NCBI GenBank assembly: GCA_961205875.1
Contig: OY540812.1
Coordinates: 30,079,098-30,143,097, forward strand
Source of the DNA: Sialis fuliginosa
Lineage: Eukaryota; Arthropoda; Insecta; Megaloptera; Sialidae
Length of the DNA: 64,000 nucleotides
Reading direction: 5' to 3'
Position numbers and translations under genes: made by a program. The notes below the pieces were generated by a model. That model saw only the letters and a list, made by a program, of their open reading frames with translations, searched no databases and was not told the origin of the DNA. Below, one piece after another: positions 1 to 11,062 of this stretch (position 1 is the stretch's first letter; each line of letters starts with the position of its first letter).

Positions 1-39
1 CTGCTACCCCGGGCCCTCGAGCCTCTAGTTACGGCCTTG
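1..39. mobile_element. hAT-like element, terminal fragment
   Basis: The segment ends in CTAGTTACGGCCTTG, close to the terminus TAGTTACGGCCCTG seen at 803-816 and TTAGTTACGGCCCT at about 53081-53094. It is read as the right end of a hAT-type element that starts before the window. The opposite end and target duplication cannot be seen. Confidence 0.45.
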
Positions 40-539
40 GACGGAGCATTGATCACGTAACCCAGATAAGAATCTGTTATCTCTAGAGATTACAGTAGAT
101 TATATAACATCTTCCAAGAATGCTTTAATTATTCAAATATGTTTACAAACATTTCCTAAATTAAATGTTCTGATCTTTATATCCATTAAATTATGCTATC
201 CGTGTAAAAACATGTTAACTAAATTAAAAGGTGTTGAGTTTCTCTATAACTATGTAGTTGTAATGGGTTCATATTTAAACACAATTTCCATATCTTTCAT
301 TTCATGAATTATGTAGTTAACATAGTTTGGCATTTAATCTAAATATATCAAATAGTTTGTCTTCATTCACTCACTGACTCATCAACACCCAGCCCAAACC
401 CCTGGATCTAGAAACATGAAATTGTCTTTCTTATATAATTATGACATGAGCATCCACTAATAAAGATTTTAATAAGTGAGGGGGATACACACATACACCA
501 ACTTCAAAAAAGAAGAAAATTCGACAGTGTATATTTTTT
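40..539. other. AT-rich stretch, nothing recognised
   Basis: No convincing coding, RNA or repeat structure was seen. The last few bases form one copy of the target duplication of the hAT MITE that follows. Confidence 0.5.
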
Positions 540-547
540 AATGTAGG

Positions 548-816
548 CGCAGGCCCTTGCGGTAGCGTAAAACTTTTATTTTTATTTGGTTCTTGAAAAT
601 GTTATATATATTTTGATTTATCATTCATGAAAATAAAGTTAATAGGAAATATATATAAAAAAAACCTGAATTTGTCGACTAAAAAAAAAAAAAAGTCATT
701 AAAATCTAAATTAGAAAGAAATATAGTACATTTTTCCAAGTAAGGATAAAAAAAAAAGGTCTTCAATTTTTCATATTTTTTCATATTCTTGCCCCGAGCC
801 TGTAGTTACGGCCCTG
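548..816. mobile_element. hAT-type MITE with 8-bp target duplication
   Basis: A 269-bp insert is flanked by perfect 8-bp direct repeats AATGTAGG (540-547 and 817-824), the target-duplication length of hAT elements. The right end reads TGTAGTTACGGCCCTG; the left end CGCAGGCCCTTGCGG is only loosely its inverse. The interior is A/T runs without coding sequence, so it is a non-autonomous deletion derivative. Confidence 0.65.
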
Positions 817-900
817 AATGTAGGTATGTTCGGACATTACTCCAACAAATATGCACCGATTTGAATGATTTTTTTTTGTCTCAAAGAGTAAAAAAAAACT
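817..900 (+). repeat. Dispersed repeat fragment (TTCGgACATTACT family)
   Basis: The stretch TATGTTCGGACATTACT...AAATATGCACC...TTTGAATGATTT recurs with small changes at about 22264-22312, inside the CCGACTTCAAAAAA family. This is a fragment of that family, into which the preceding hAT MITE inserted. Confidence 0.6.
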
Positions 901-1102
901 AAGAACACTGAAAAGTATATAATAATTAAATTTTACAAGTTTTGAAGTAGGTGCCAAGCCAATAAAAATCCTTTTTAGAAAGATTTTAAAAACTGTAAAA
1001 TTTAATTATCAGTTATTACCATATTCTCTAATTTAATTTTAATTTTAGTAATACAATTCTAGATAACATATAATGATTATTAATTCAGTATAATCATTAG
1101 AA

Positions 1103-1594
1103 CAGCGGTTATTAAACTTATGTAGTCTAGGAACCCCCTTTTTCAACAATTATTTTACTGGGTTATTTTAAGAAAATTTTACAACCCTATATTTTTGCTC
1201 CATACTTACAAGTTTTTCTTTTCAACTGCAATGACCTTTGTTTTTTGCACTACAATTCTTTTTTTTTGTTTTAACAAATGCAATAACTTTTTTCTGCTCT
1301 ACATTTCTTACATTTTTTGCATTTACAACGGCAATGGGTAATGATCTTTTTTCCACACATTTTAATGTTTTATTTATTTATTGTACATTTTTTCAAATTA
1401 GCTTTTACAACTGCAGAAATAAGCTACTACTACACACTAAAATAACTCCTGCCTCCCTGACAGAAAAACAAAGAAAGTCGTTAGATAGTAACTAATCATT
1501 GGTAAATAGAAATGTAAAAGTACTTTAATTTATGCCAAACTTGTTTCACGGACCCCCGGCCAAAGTTCCACGGGCCCTAGTTTAAGAACCGCTG
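1103..1594. mobile_element. hAT MITE with CAGCGGTTnTTAAACT termini
   Basis: The termini CAGCGGTTATTAAACTT and AGTTTAAGAACCGCTG are inverted and of the classic hAT CAG..CTG kind. Flanking octamers CATTAGAA and ATTTAGAA match at 6 of 8 positions. The interior has poor copies of the roughly 50-bp unit that forms the array at 33.2-33.5 kb. A small 85-codon frame inside is this low-complexity sequence, not a gene. Confidence 0.7.
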
Positions 1595-1687
1595 ATTTAG
1601 AACAATAGTTTGTGCATGTAGTGAAATATTTAAAATTATTATGCATGTACCTATAAATATACCAATAAACATTCAGGAATTGTTGAG

Positions 1688-3231
1688 GACATTAAAATAA
1701 TTGTTTTTTGTTAATAAACCCATGTCCACAAACGAACCGCTCCAGCAGTAGAGTAAAAGAAAGGAAACCGCACAAACCAATGGATTTTTCCTTTTGCTTG
1801 ATTTTTTTGTAATTTGGGAAAATGATAGTTCAAACTGTGCTGATCAAAAGTTGTAATGGGCGCAACTTATGAAAACCCATAATTTCTGTTCTAGGGGGCA
1901 TCGCAACATTTTATGTTTATTTTTAGGTTTATTTCCTAAAGGATCAACTTTTACAAAATTCCGCAAAGGATAAAAAATACTTAAAACTAGCCAGACAATA
2001 AAACAAATATTTTTAGAATATTTTATATTATATTTGCTAAGTTGACCCTTTAGGAGATAAAAAATAAAAATAAATATAAATATAAAATCATGTAAGGTCA
2101 TCGAGGCAAATAAGGCCCACCTTAATTACAAATGTTATATTTCGGATAATAAATAATATGTATTAAAAAGGCTTTGTTAATGGTAAACTTTGGTTTATTA
2201 TTAATCTAAAGAAGTGCGAAAATCAACATTTCTTAAATGATTTTTTCATTTTTAAGACATCTTTAAAAAAAATAACTTTGGGCCTTTTTAAACTATGGTG
2301 TTATAACAAAACCACTTAACTAAATTAAATATTTTCAGATAATTATAAAGTTATTTTGTATGGGAACTATGTTTAAATCAACATTTGGCGTAATGTTTGC
2401 TTAATTACAGCTAATAAATAAACAATTAATAATTTTATTTTAATATTTATTTTTTATACATAACGTGCCGACGCAGCATTCATATCAAATGCTAAACTCT
2501 CGCCAGACCACGTTATTTCTTTTGATTTTTTTATAGAATTATTAGTAAATAAAAATTACATATCAATCTAGAACAAAATATGAATATGTGATCATAGATT
2601 GTAATAAGTAATAAAAAACCAAATCATAAATTTGGTGGGCCTTATTATCCCTAAGATACTTCGGTAATTTTTATTTTATTTTATAAAGCAAAAACAATAG
2701 AAATCAACTTGCACCATAAACTTTAAGGATCAAACTAGTACCTGAACAAATAAGAAACAGAAAATACATAAAAAAATTTAACAAAAATTAAGATTATTTG
2801 TTGATTGTTTTTATAAAATTGAGCATTCGTCACCATCTCTCGCAACAAACTCAGAGGTACCGAAAAGTTAACGCGGCGAAAGACTATAAGCTTTATATAA
2901 TATCTTTTATGTGTACATAAAAACCCAGACCGATCCAACTATTGCAAATGTATTTTTTTTTCACATGGACCTTATTATACCCTGGGCCTTATTTGCCACA
3001 GGTACCTTTTTAAACATAAATTGTTTGCCCCCTGGAGTAGAAATTATGGATTTTCGTAGGTTACGGCCTGTACAACTTTTGATCAGCACACTTTGAACTA
3101 TCATTTCCATAAAAAAAATTCAACAAAAAAGCAAAATTAATTGCTTTTTGTGGGGTCCTTTCTATTGTTCTACTGCTAGAACGGCTCGTTTGAGGACATG
3201 GGTTTATTACCAAAAAGCGATTGTTTTAATT
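1688..3231. mobile_element. Fold-back element, family P, copy 1
   Basis: Arms of about 210 bp at 1688-1902 and 3023-3231 are inverted copies; shared landmarks are ATAAACCCATGTCC, GCAGTAGA and TGCTGATCAAAAGTTGTA. A second copy lies at 31330-32300 and a partial arm at 47560-47700. No coding capacity is visible. The middle contains another inserted element (2106-2997). Confidence 0.7.
2106..2997. mobile_element. Inserted element with GGCAAATAAGGCCCA termini
   Basis: GGCAAATAAGGCCCA at the left and TGGGCCTTATTTGCC at the right are perfect inverted ends. The flanking family-P sequence resumes after it: CATGTAAGG on the left and GTACCT on the right are contiguous in the uninterrupted copy near 32215. 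An extra GGTGGGCCTTATTATCC motif lies inside at about 2633. The superfamily is not determined. Confidence 0.55.
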
Positions 3232-3235
3232 TTTT

Positions 3236-5185
3236 TAAGTCGGTTTTATTTTTTTATTAAACAGTTTTTGATTATAAGTTTATTTCCATAACTGACAAAA
3301 TAATCTTGTATTAGAATAAAAATACTTGTGTATCGCGATCTAAAAATAGTGATTTCAGAATAATAGAACAAATGGTATTAGATTTTATATATTTTATAAA
3401 TGGTCATAAAAACAAATTAAACTTGGGCGAAGTCGTAGATGGATCATTAATTTAACATAAATATAAATGTCAATAATCAATTAAAATGCTAATGGACAAT
3501 TTTTATACATTAAAAATAATACATTTCACTAATTTGATAAATTGTTTCAATATTTACATGTCATATTTGTAAAGTAATACATAGTTTACCCATCAAAAGT
3601 AACGAAAAAAATTGTTATGTTCCACCCTTTTAAAGACAAACAAAACTTTTGTAAACAATCAATATGGGGCTCGTTTAACCGCTGCGGTTGTGTGTGGGGG
3701 GGGGTACTCGCCCGCTTCAAAAGAAAATCATTTTTAATGACAAAATAAATTCCAAATACATGGTACGTATATTATTGCATAGCAATTAATACAATAGATT
3801 TAATAATATGTTTTCTTAGAATAATAATAAATAAAAACTTTGTACATCGATTTCGTATTTATTTAATAACAATTTTAAATGTAATAAATAGTGTCTCATT
3901 ATCATTACTTCATTGTTTAATATGTACTGACTTTTAAGACTGGCTCGCCTGCGCTCGCTCGGCTTTTTTTATAAGTTTTTTAATTAATCTAAAATAATTA
4001 AACATATGTACATTTGTAGGGAATTTCATAACGAATTAAATGGTATATTTTTTATTCGAATTTCAGAAGCCCCGATATTTCAGAAACACAACATTCCTGT
4101 AAATTTTTATCTTTAATACACGAGTAATTAGGTATTTTATAAAAATTATATCTCACTTAGGAGCTCAATATGAAAAAATGTTTTTTGAGAGTTGTTTTAG
4201 AGATAAAGAAAATAAATTTTTGCCAAAATTTGGTACAATTTGGAGTATAGAGAAAAAAGTTTTAATGGTGTTTTTGGAAAATACGACATCTTAAAACAAA
4301 TGTAACTTTACAAGTTTTAGACCAAATTAAAAAATGTATAAATATTTGGAAACTACATAAAAAATAGCATAAAATGACCTATACCGGAAGTATTTTGGTT
4401 GAAACCAAAATATTTGGCGGCAATTTTAAAATCGACTATTTTAACAAAAAAACATACTTAATGTTTTGGTACCGCATTCGGTCAAAATTGAATACTCAGC
4501 TCTGAAACTGATTTCAAATGAAAGTTCAATAAAAAATGAAGAGAATGAGCCTTATAACATGCATAATAAGGGATGCTTCGAAAAATAAGGTACTCTCGAA
4601 AAAAGTATAATTTCACTCGATTTCAAAACTTTAAAAAATTATAACTCGACCGAAAAAAGGGGGAGGGGAAAAGTTTTTGACAAACATGTTTATTTGATAT
4701 GTACTTTAAGAAAAAAAATCGAGAGCAAAATCGGTAACATACATGCGCCCTGTTTTTAAAAAAGAACTCCTGGAAATGCTCATATACAATATACATGTAC
4801 ATTATTTTACTTCTTGTACTACATATCCATACGTATATATATAGATGTAATTTCCCTTTCACCCTGTTGTATAATTAGGATGGAATGTATGTAGAAATTG
4901 CCAAAACAGAATATTTGAGATATCAACAAAAAAAATGTTATTTTCGACCGCACTCTGGATAAATTACACCAGGGGGTGGGGGTAGAGGATGTAATACGGG
5001 CGGTGTGATTTCTGGAAAAATGTGCTACTTTTTTGTGCGTATAAAGAAAATCTGACATTTTTTCCAAATATTTTTTTATACTTACTTATAAAAAATTAAG
5101 GTACGATATATTTTTTTACTTTTTCACGTCAGTGTGCTGGTTTGTATAACTGTATAATGTATAGTTGTAATTAATACTTTTTAAA
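3236..5185. other. AT-rich stretch without recognised elements
   Basis: It holds homopolymer runs, a G9 run near 3697 and a locally GC-rich phrase CGCCTGCGCTCGCTCGGC near 3948. Short open frames at 4623-5067 have biased, low-complexity translations and no motif. Probably old decayed repeats. Confidence 0.4.
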
Positions 5186-5188
5186 ATA

Positions 5189-5258
5189 TTTTTTACTCAA
5201 ATTCTGTAATTTCAAAAGAATTTATTTTCTTTTGAATTTGCAGAATTTGAGTAAAAAA
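5189..5258. repeat. Short perfect hairpin
   Basis: TTTTTTACTCAAATTCTG is followed about 35 bases later by its inverse CAGAATTTGAGTAAAAAA, and TTCAAAAGAA pairs with TTCTTTTGAA nearer the centre, giving a nearly continuous stem of about 30 bp. It is probably the core of a decayed fold-back. Confidence 0.6.
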
Positions 5259-6016
5259 CCAAATTTCATTGACAATTTTACCGAATTATCACTGATAGTG
5301 AAAAAATTAATAAAAATAATAATAATATAAATATAATTATTAGGGGTGTACCGGATAAATGTACCGGTAGATATAACTCAAAGTGCCCACTGGCCAGACT
5401 GGCCCCATACATCCCTGGTCTAAATAATCATTGTTTGATACTGGAAATCGATAATACGTATAATACTAAACCGGGTATCAAATTTGAGTACTGTATCACA
5501 ATGGGTTTTGAAAATATTAAATAAAAACTATTTTGAAACAAAATCTTTGAGAGTCTGTAGCTCCTTCAGGAAGAGTTTTCGGACACATGTTTATATGAAC
5601 GTTTTTGTTTAAATTTTTTTTCTTGATAAACTGTTCAAATTTATTCCACCTACATAATATAATTTAATTAAATAAATAGTAATATATTGGTGCTTTAATT
5701 TCGAGTAGTAGGCATTCTTTTATCTGTAAAAATGTACATATACCATCTTCTCTATTATGAATATGTCTAAATGCTGTTTGTGATTTATCACATTCATAAT
5801 TTGACACTAGAAATGTAGGTAATTAGATTCGATCAAGAAGAACGCATGATATACAAACAATTTAAAACAATAGATCTTACGAATCTGTAAAAATTACAAG
5901 ATTTGTAAAAAATAACATATTTTTATAATATAATGTAGGACTATACACCTCTAATATTTAAGATATACCATATAAAATAATGGTATATTAATTTAAGATA
6001 ATAATCTATGTAGAAA
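5259..6016. other. AT-rich stretch, nothing recognised
   Basis: Contains the motif TGCCCACTGGCCAGACTGGCCCC near 5381 as a small GC-richer island; otherwise no repeat or coding signal was noticed. Confidence 0.35.
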
Positions 6017-6171
6017 CCATACATATATTGTACAAGTCTTGAGGCTTCCGCGGTGGTCTTGATATGGATAGCCCTGAAGATGCCACTGCAATATGTGACG
6101 AAACGTTGGCTGATAACACGACCAAACCGACGCGGCTTACACCCAGAAGCCAAGATCCATACATATATTGT
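6017..6171 (+). mobile_element. 125-bp retroposed insert with 15-bp target duplication
   Basis: Direct repeats CCATACATATATTGT at 6017-6031 and 6157-6171 exactly flank a 125-bp, GC-richer insert. A long duplication with no inverted ends suggests target-primed retroposition. Inside, CTGAAGATGCC (about 6073) and CGAAACG (about 6099) are spaced like the hammerhead core CUGANGA...GAAA, a combination found in Penelope-like terminal sequences. The possible stem II (CAC/GTG) is short, so activity is doubtful. Confidence 0.6.
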
Positions 6172-6629
6172 TTTAATTATTATTATTAATTAAAATAGAA
6201 TTTTATTTTTGCTTAAAATAAATTCGTCGATCAACTGTTAATTAAAGTTTGTTCCACCTGTTATGACTCATCCTGTATCAGTCAGTATAGAGCCAGTTTC
6301 AGAGTTTTGTAGTTCTGATATTATTATTTTTATCCGCTGTACTCGGAAACGGATATAAGCGATACGGATATTACTCTGATAAAATTTCTGCGATGTAAAA
6401 AAATAATCGGATGAATGATTTTTATAGAAACCGATTCGGAAATTTATTTTTGTTATTTCAATATTATATGATTTAATACACATATTTTTTTATATCAGAT
6501 GTTATTAAAGCTTCCTCGGTGAACCTGAATGTGTATTGAAAACTTTTAGAAAAATAATTAATTAGTTATTAATCATAACTTAATTCGTTTTAGAAGGTGT
6601 ATGAATGTCCTTCATATATAAAATGACTA
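6172..6629. other. AT-rich stretch, nothing recognised
   Basis: No coding or repeat structure stands out. The 71-codon frame in this region has no recognisable domain. Confidence 0.35.
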
Positions 6630-7262
6630 GAATCTATACCTTTTACAGTATAAATTCACATTTATGAAACACAATTTCACATTAAAGAAAACTGATTTCA
6701 CACAAATGAAAACAGAATTCACATATAGGAACATTAATTTTTTTAAGTGTAGAATTAATTTCAACAAAAGAATACATGTGTAAAGGTTTTTTATTCCTTA
6801 TTATATTAACCCTAGGACCTTGCACAAGGGTTTCACAAACTTAAAAAGATCTTCCTGGCGCAATGATGCAGCATAATATCGTTCGAGATATCTTCCAAAA
6901 TACGCATTCAAAATTCTAAAATGATTGGTGCTTGATTATTAGCACATATATAGTTTTGCTAATGTGGCAATTATATTATGCTGCATCATTACGCCAGGAA
7001 GACCTTATTGAAATGTAATATAATTAACATGTATATTTAATATTATAAGGAATAAAAAACTTGTAAATCCGCATTGATTTGTTGATATTAATTTCACACT
7101 TGATAAATTAATTTTTCTATATGTGAATTCTGTTTTCATTTGTGCGAAATCAGTTTTCATTAGTGTGAAATTATACATATTTCATTTGTATGAAATCTGT
7201 TTTCGTGAATGTGAAATTATGTTTCATAAGTGTGAATTTATATTGTAAAAGGTATAGAATAT
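6630..7262. mobile_element. Fold-back element built from TTTCACA/AATGAAA subrepeats
   Basis: The outer arms read GAATCTATACCTTTTACAGT...and its inverse ending GTAAAAGGTATAGAAT. Further in, GATGCAGCATAATA pairs with ATTATGCTGCATC. The arms consist of roughly 22-bp variants of AATTTCACA..AATGAAA. The whole 0.63 kb is palindromic about a centre near 6935, and no protein is encoded. Confidence 0.75.
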
Positions 7263-8710
7263 TAATATTTTGGTGTGGGGGAGGAAGTTAGACATTATCA
7301 ATAAATCGTATTTTAGTACTAATGTAGTTTGTATTACAGGATGTCCAGTTTCTGGAAGGTTTCATAGCACAAGTAAAGGAAAAAATCCGAAAATGTTTAC
7401 TTTCTAATTCTGTTTGAAATTATTACGCGAAAAACTGAATTTTGAACATGAAGACAAGTCCATTGTCTAAAGTCTGCGTAGCTAATTTTAATTACGGTAC
7501 GGAACACTCAGGGCGTGAATTCTACTCGCACTTGTCCGTCTTTTTTTAAGAGACAAGACTTACTTCTCGTCTCGTATGCAACCCTAATAAAATGTTTCTC
7601 ACTCATTAAAATTTAAAAACAAAAATTTACCCCCCCCCCAATTTTTTTAAATAAAAAAAGATAAATCTTAGAGGCGCCCATTTGCACTACAATACATTCC
7701 ATTTTTGGGCTATAACAATTTAATGTATTGTTAATAAATTTATTGTTTGTGTGTGAGCATTTACTGTTTTGAAAAATCCTTGAAGAAAAGTTTTCTCCTT
7801 AACAAAGAAATATCTAAACACTTGAACATACAATATAATATTTATTGTAAAAGTTTTCAAATATATACGATTATTACAAGAATGTCAAGTAGTGTACCTA
7901 CTACGTATGTGGGTAATACAGGGCCGAAGTTCTGATTTTTGTGGCCCTTTAAATATAATGATATGCAAATATGTATAGTTTCAAGTATTTGCCTACTTCT
8001 CTCTTTAGATGTCATTTACAATTGGTCATGTATCTCTATTTAATTAAGTAGCGTTATAAAAATAAATAAAATAAAATGGACCCCCCCCCTAAAAAAAGAA
8101 TAATTAAAAGTTATAAAATTAAAGCAAATTCGATAATACAATTATTTTATTTTATTTGGCTGGAGAGGGTAATGAAACACACCCCTCCCCCTCCCCCTCC
8201 AAAAAAAAAAATATAAAATTAAAGCAAATTAAATTATACAAACGCAAACATTATTGCGCAAAACAAAATTTTAATGCTCAAAATACAATATATTTAATGC
8301 TTATAAAAAGTACCTATATTAAATATTGCACGCTTAAAAATACTACTCGTTAATATCGCGCAGTTCTAATAATGTCAAGTAATTCTAATTTGTTAGATCA
8401 CAAAAATTCATAATTTTATTAAAATAATACACATGTTAATATAGTTTATAATTAACCGATAAAAAACTAGGTAAAAGAAAAATTGAACTAAACAGATTTC
8501 TTGTAGCATGTAAGCAAAGCTTTTAACCGGTACACATCCTTTATTTTCATTAAAATACCCTTTGTACATAGGAACGTTAGCCTCGTCATAAAAATATTTT
8601 TATGAAATGATTATAACTATGTTACCTGTGTTATTTTATGTAATATGCGGACGTTATATTGTCTTTTATAAACCCGTAAGGACTTTTAAAATGAGAATCA
8701 CGTTAAAAGA
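7263..8710. other. AT-rich stretch with homopolymer tracts
   Basis: C9 and C8 runs occur near 7630 and 8083. A phrase with TATAAAATTAAAGCAAATT occurs twice (about 8111 and 8211), suggesting a small local duplication. A common element end resembling TACAGGATGTCC is at about 7336. No gene is supported. Confidence 0.4.
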
Positions 8711-8776
8711 TCTCATATAGTTTAATAAGGATTGAAATTGTAGTATATTATTTCAATCCTTATAAAACTATATGAG
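8711..8776. repeat. Perfect-arm hairpin of about 66 bp
   Basis: TCTCATATAG...AAGGATTGAAAT faces ATTTCAATCCTT...CTATATGAGA with a loop of about 11 bases. It stands alone, without neighbouring element ends that I can see. Confidence 0.7.
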
Positions 8777-8823
8777 ATAACAGGTTTTGTTATAATAATC
8801 AAAGTTATTAAAAAAATAAAAAA

Positions 8824-9525
8824 GCCAAGTGCGTGTTGGGCACGCACATGATAGGGTTTCGTAGTCATTCTTACTACGACTTATAACTTTTTTTTAGATT
8901 TTTGAATTGATAGTTTAGAAATTAGAAGGGGGGACGCTCTGATAACGACATTTAAAAGTAAATATATCGTGACTGAAGGGTTAAAATCAAAAGTTCATTT
9001 GACATTTTTTGTTTCATTTTAGGAGACCTATCTAAAGACACCCCACTCAATGGGGTGTGTGGAAAAAAAATGTGAGTACAATTTTCAGTCTATGGAAAGG
9101 GGGTCCAAAACATTTTTGAATGTTCGTTATAATTTTCATTGAAAGTACTTATTAAAAGCGACGTTCTCGAATGTTTTCAGATTTTTTATATCGATAGTTT
9201 AGAAAATATAGGGGGGGGGTAGGCGCTTTGATAACGACTTTGAACGTAAATATATCGTTGCTGAAGGGTTAAAATCAAAAGGTTCTAAAACATTTTTTGT
9301 TGCATTTTAGGAGACCTATCTTAAGACACCCAATTTAATGGATTAAGTGAAAAATATCTGTGGAAAGGAGGCCCAAAAAATGTATGTTTTTTTTCAAAAA
9401 TTTCATAATTTCTGTTGCTAGGTAATATCAAATTTCATCTTAATCGGTATAAAATTTATATAAACAGACGGACAGAGCAAAACTATAAGAGTTTCAAGTT
9501 TTCTACGAAATCCTAAAAACATCTA
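8824..9525 (+). mobile_element. Dispersed family X element (CCAAGTGCG type), copy 1
   Basis: Starts with CCAAGTGCGTGTTGGGCACG and ends in a phrase with GACGGACAGAGCAAAACTATAAG. Other copies are at 37006-37845 (same strand) and about 34015-34780 (opposite strand). The middle holds direct repeats of about 280 bp whose landmarks are TATCGTGACTGAAGGGTTAAA and TAGGAGACCTATCT. It encodes no protein. Similar CCAAGTGCG..GGGTTCCGTA repeats are common in Lepidoptera. Confidence 0.7.
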
Positions 9526-9556
9526 CTGGAAAAACGGAGAAACTGTGGTTTCTTAT

Positions 9557-9698
9557 TGTTAGTTACTTAAACTAAAATTATACACCTTAACCACAATAAA
9601 CAATGTCACTCGACACGTGTTTCGCCTTCACAAGAAGTCCTCATCAGAAGCCTAACAGTTCCAGACTGATACAGTCTTGGTCAAACTTTATATTTATA
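9557..9698 (-). mobile_element. Penelope-like element 3' untranslated region
   Basis: Directly follows the stop of the GIY-YIG coding fragment. Its terminal part (AAGTTACTTAAACTA-like, then ATACACCTTA.CCACAATAAA) recurs at about 60353-60405, showing a shared 3' terminus. It contains the hammerhead-like motif listed separately. Confidence 0.6.
9608..9652 (-). ncRNA. Hammerhead-ribozyme-like motif in Penelope-like terminus
   Basis: Read on the minus strand: CTGATGAG, then a 16-base arm-loop-arm with CTTC/GAAG pairing, then CGAAAC, then the self-complementary ACACGTGT ending in GTC. This is the order of the hammerhead core CUGANGA..stem II..GAAA..stem III..cleavage triplet. Stem III has almost no loop, as described for the small hammerheads of Penelope-like elements, which can act as dimers. 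Stem I is weak (about four pairs, two of them G-T). Activity is not shown. Confidence 0.45.
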
Positions 9699-10100
9699 CT
9701 AAAAGAGCTTATCTCGCTTCAATGATTCTGACCAATCAACTGTAAGGTCTAGAAGGACTGAAGCTGGGATAGGTCCGTTTCCACTATTAAAAATCCTAGT
9801 CTTATCCCTCAAGATTTCTAAGCTTTCTGCTGCGTCCAATTGATTATTATTACTGCATGTTTTAATTAGTTTTAAATTACTTATATCTGTTGTGTGATTT
9901 AATGTAGTCATATGATGAGCTACGCTGAATTTATCAACCGGGTTGTATTTTAGGTGAGCCATGTGCTCTTTAAATCTAATGTTTATTGATTTCCTAGTTT
10001 GTCCTATGTAACTTATATCGCAATTTAAGCAGTTTATTTCATAAATACCCGATTTTGCATTTAATTCTGTTTTATCTTTGGAGTTACCTAGAAGAAACAT
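9699..10100 (-). pseudogene. Penelope-like retroelement: C-terminal GIY-YIG endonuclease fragment
   Basis: The 133-codon frame carries SGIYEI (residues about 17-22) and SYIGQT (about 30-35), the two signature strands of the GIY-YIG nuclease, followed by R (about 41) and FKEHMAHL (about 43-50) and an HH pair near residue 62. This arrangement is typical of the endonuclease at the C terminus of Penelope-like reverse transcriptases, where it nicks target DNA for insertion. The two cysteines before YIG (C24, C27) fit the CxxC preceding the motif in this group. Upstream, at 10100, the coding sequence stops abruptly and an unrelated repeat (family Y/W) begins, so the reverse transcriptase is missing and the copy is 5'-truncated. 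The N-terminal Met is arbitrary. Confidence 0.85.
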
Positions 10101-10250
10101 CTGCCAAATGACTACATAGTGCTTTCTCGTGCTAAATTCATCGAATAATTTTAATAAATACCGAAAAATATTAATTCTAAATTTTTCTTAATATGTACCT
10201 GATTATTCTTTTCTAAATTTAAATATTTTTGCTATACCTACATACGTCAA
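10095..10250 (-). repeat. Dispersed family Y fragment
   Basis: Contains CATCTGCCAA..GTGCTTTCTCGTGCTAAATTCA and a TTTTTCTTAATATGTACCTGATTATT stretch (in pieces) matching, inverted, the tail of the copy at 59380-59570 and, same way round, 55260-55450. It abuts the truncated Penelope-like element. Confidence 0.6.
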
Positions 10251-10913
10251 GATGATATATTTAAATGTCAAATCGCGTGTATTTCAAAAATTGCCGATGG
10301 CTAGAATTTCAAAGGGAACAAGATCTTGCAAAAGGAGAAATATATTCATAATGGAATATTTTACTACAAAAGTTGTGGTATCATTTTTTATAGAAAATAT
10401 AATTCTCTACAAAAAAGTATCTATAAAATTTTCACATAACATGCGTCGTTCTTGAGAAATTTTGAATAAATAACAATTTTGGGATACCAGCTCCCTTTCT
10501 AATCGATTTTTTTTACACATATGACATGTGGTATTGGTATTGATATTGGACAACAATTTTTTTTCTACTTTGAGAAATGATCACATATCCTTTGGGTATG
10601 GCGAAGGAGTAAAATGGTATGACAGATTTTTAGTTAATAAGCAAATCGAATATTGGTTCTAGAGTTCTAAGAAATTGTATTTAAATTATAGGGGCAACAT
10701 GATAATGTTTCATCATAAGGGATAGGTTGATATGGTATAAGTAGGAATTATTTTGAATTTAAAAAAAAAATCAGATAGAGCGATCTTTCTCTTATGCCCC
10801 CTCATATACCATCGCCTATGATATTACCTTTCTTTTATGTCCTGTATTACAGCCTAGCTAACAAAATTTTCTAGCTTGTAAAAGCACTTTTAAACGGGGT
10901 ATCAAAGTTATAT

Positions 10914-11062
10914 AACAGTTTTCTTGGAGTTTTTGACAGATAGTTGCAAGCATAGGAAGTAAAAACCCAGGTATGTAAAGTATATTTACTAATCTTAAGT
11001 AAAAACGGTAAAAACTAACTTACTGCGCATGCAACTGCCTGTCAAAAACTACAAGAGAACTG
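10914..11062. repeat. Small fold-back (CAGTTNTCTTG..TTTTTGACAG arms)
   Basis: The left arm (CAGTTTTCTTGGAGTTTTTG, then ACAGATAGTTGCA) and the right arm (TGCAACTGCCTGTCAAAAAC, ending AGAGAACTG) are inverted over about 40 bp, with a loop of about 70 bases. A miniature element of unknown type. Confidence 0.6.

Noticed and set aside
1238-1495. 85-codon plus-strand frame rich in Phe
   Set aside because: It lies wholly inside a hAT MITE and consists of eroded minisatellite units.
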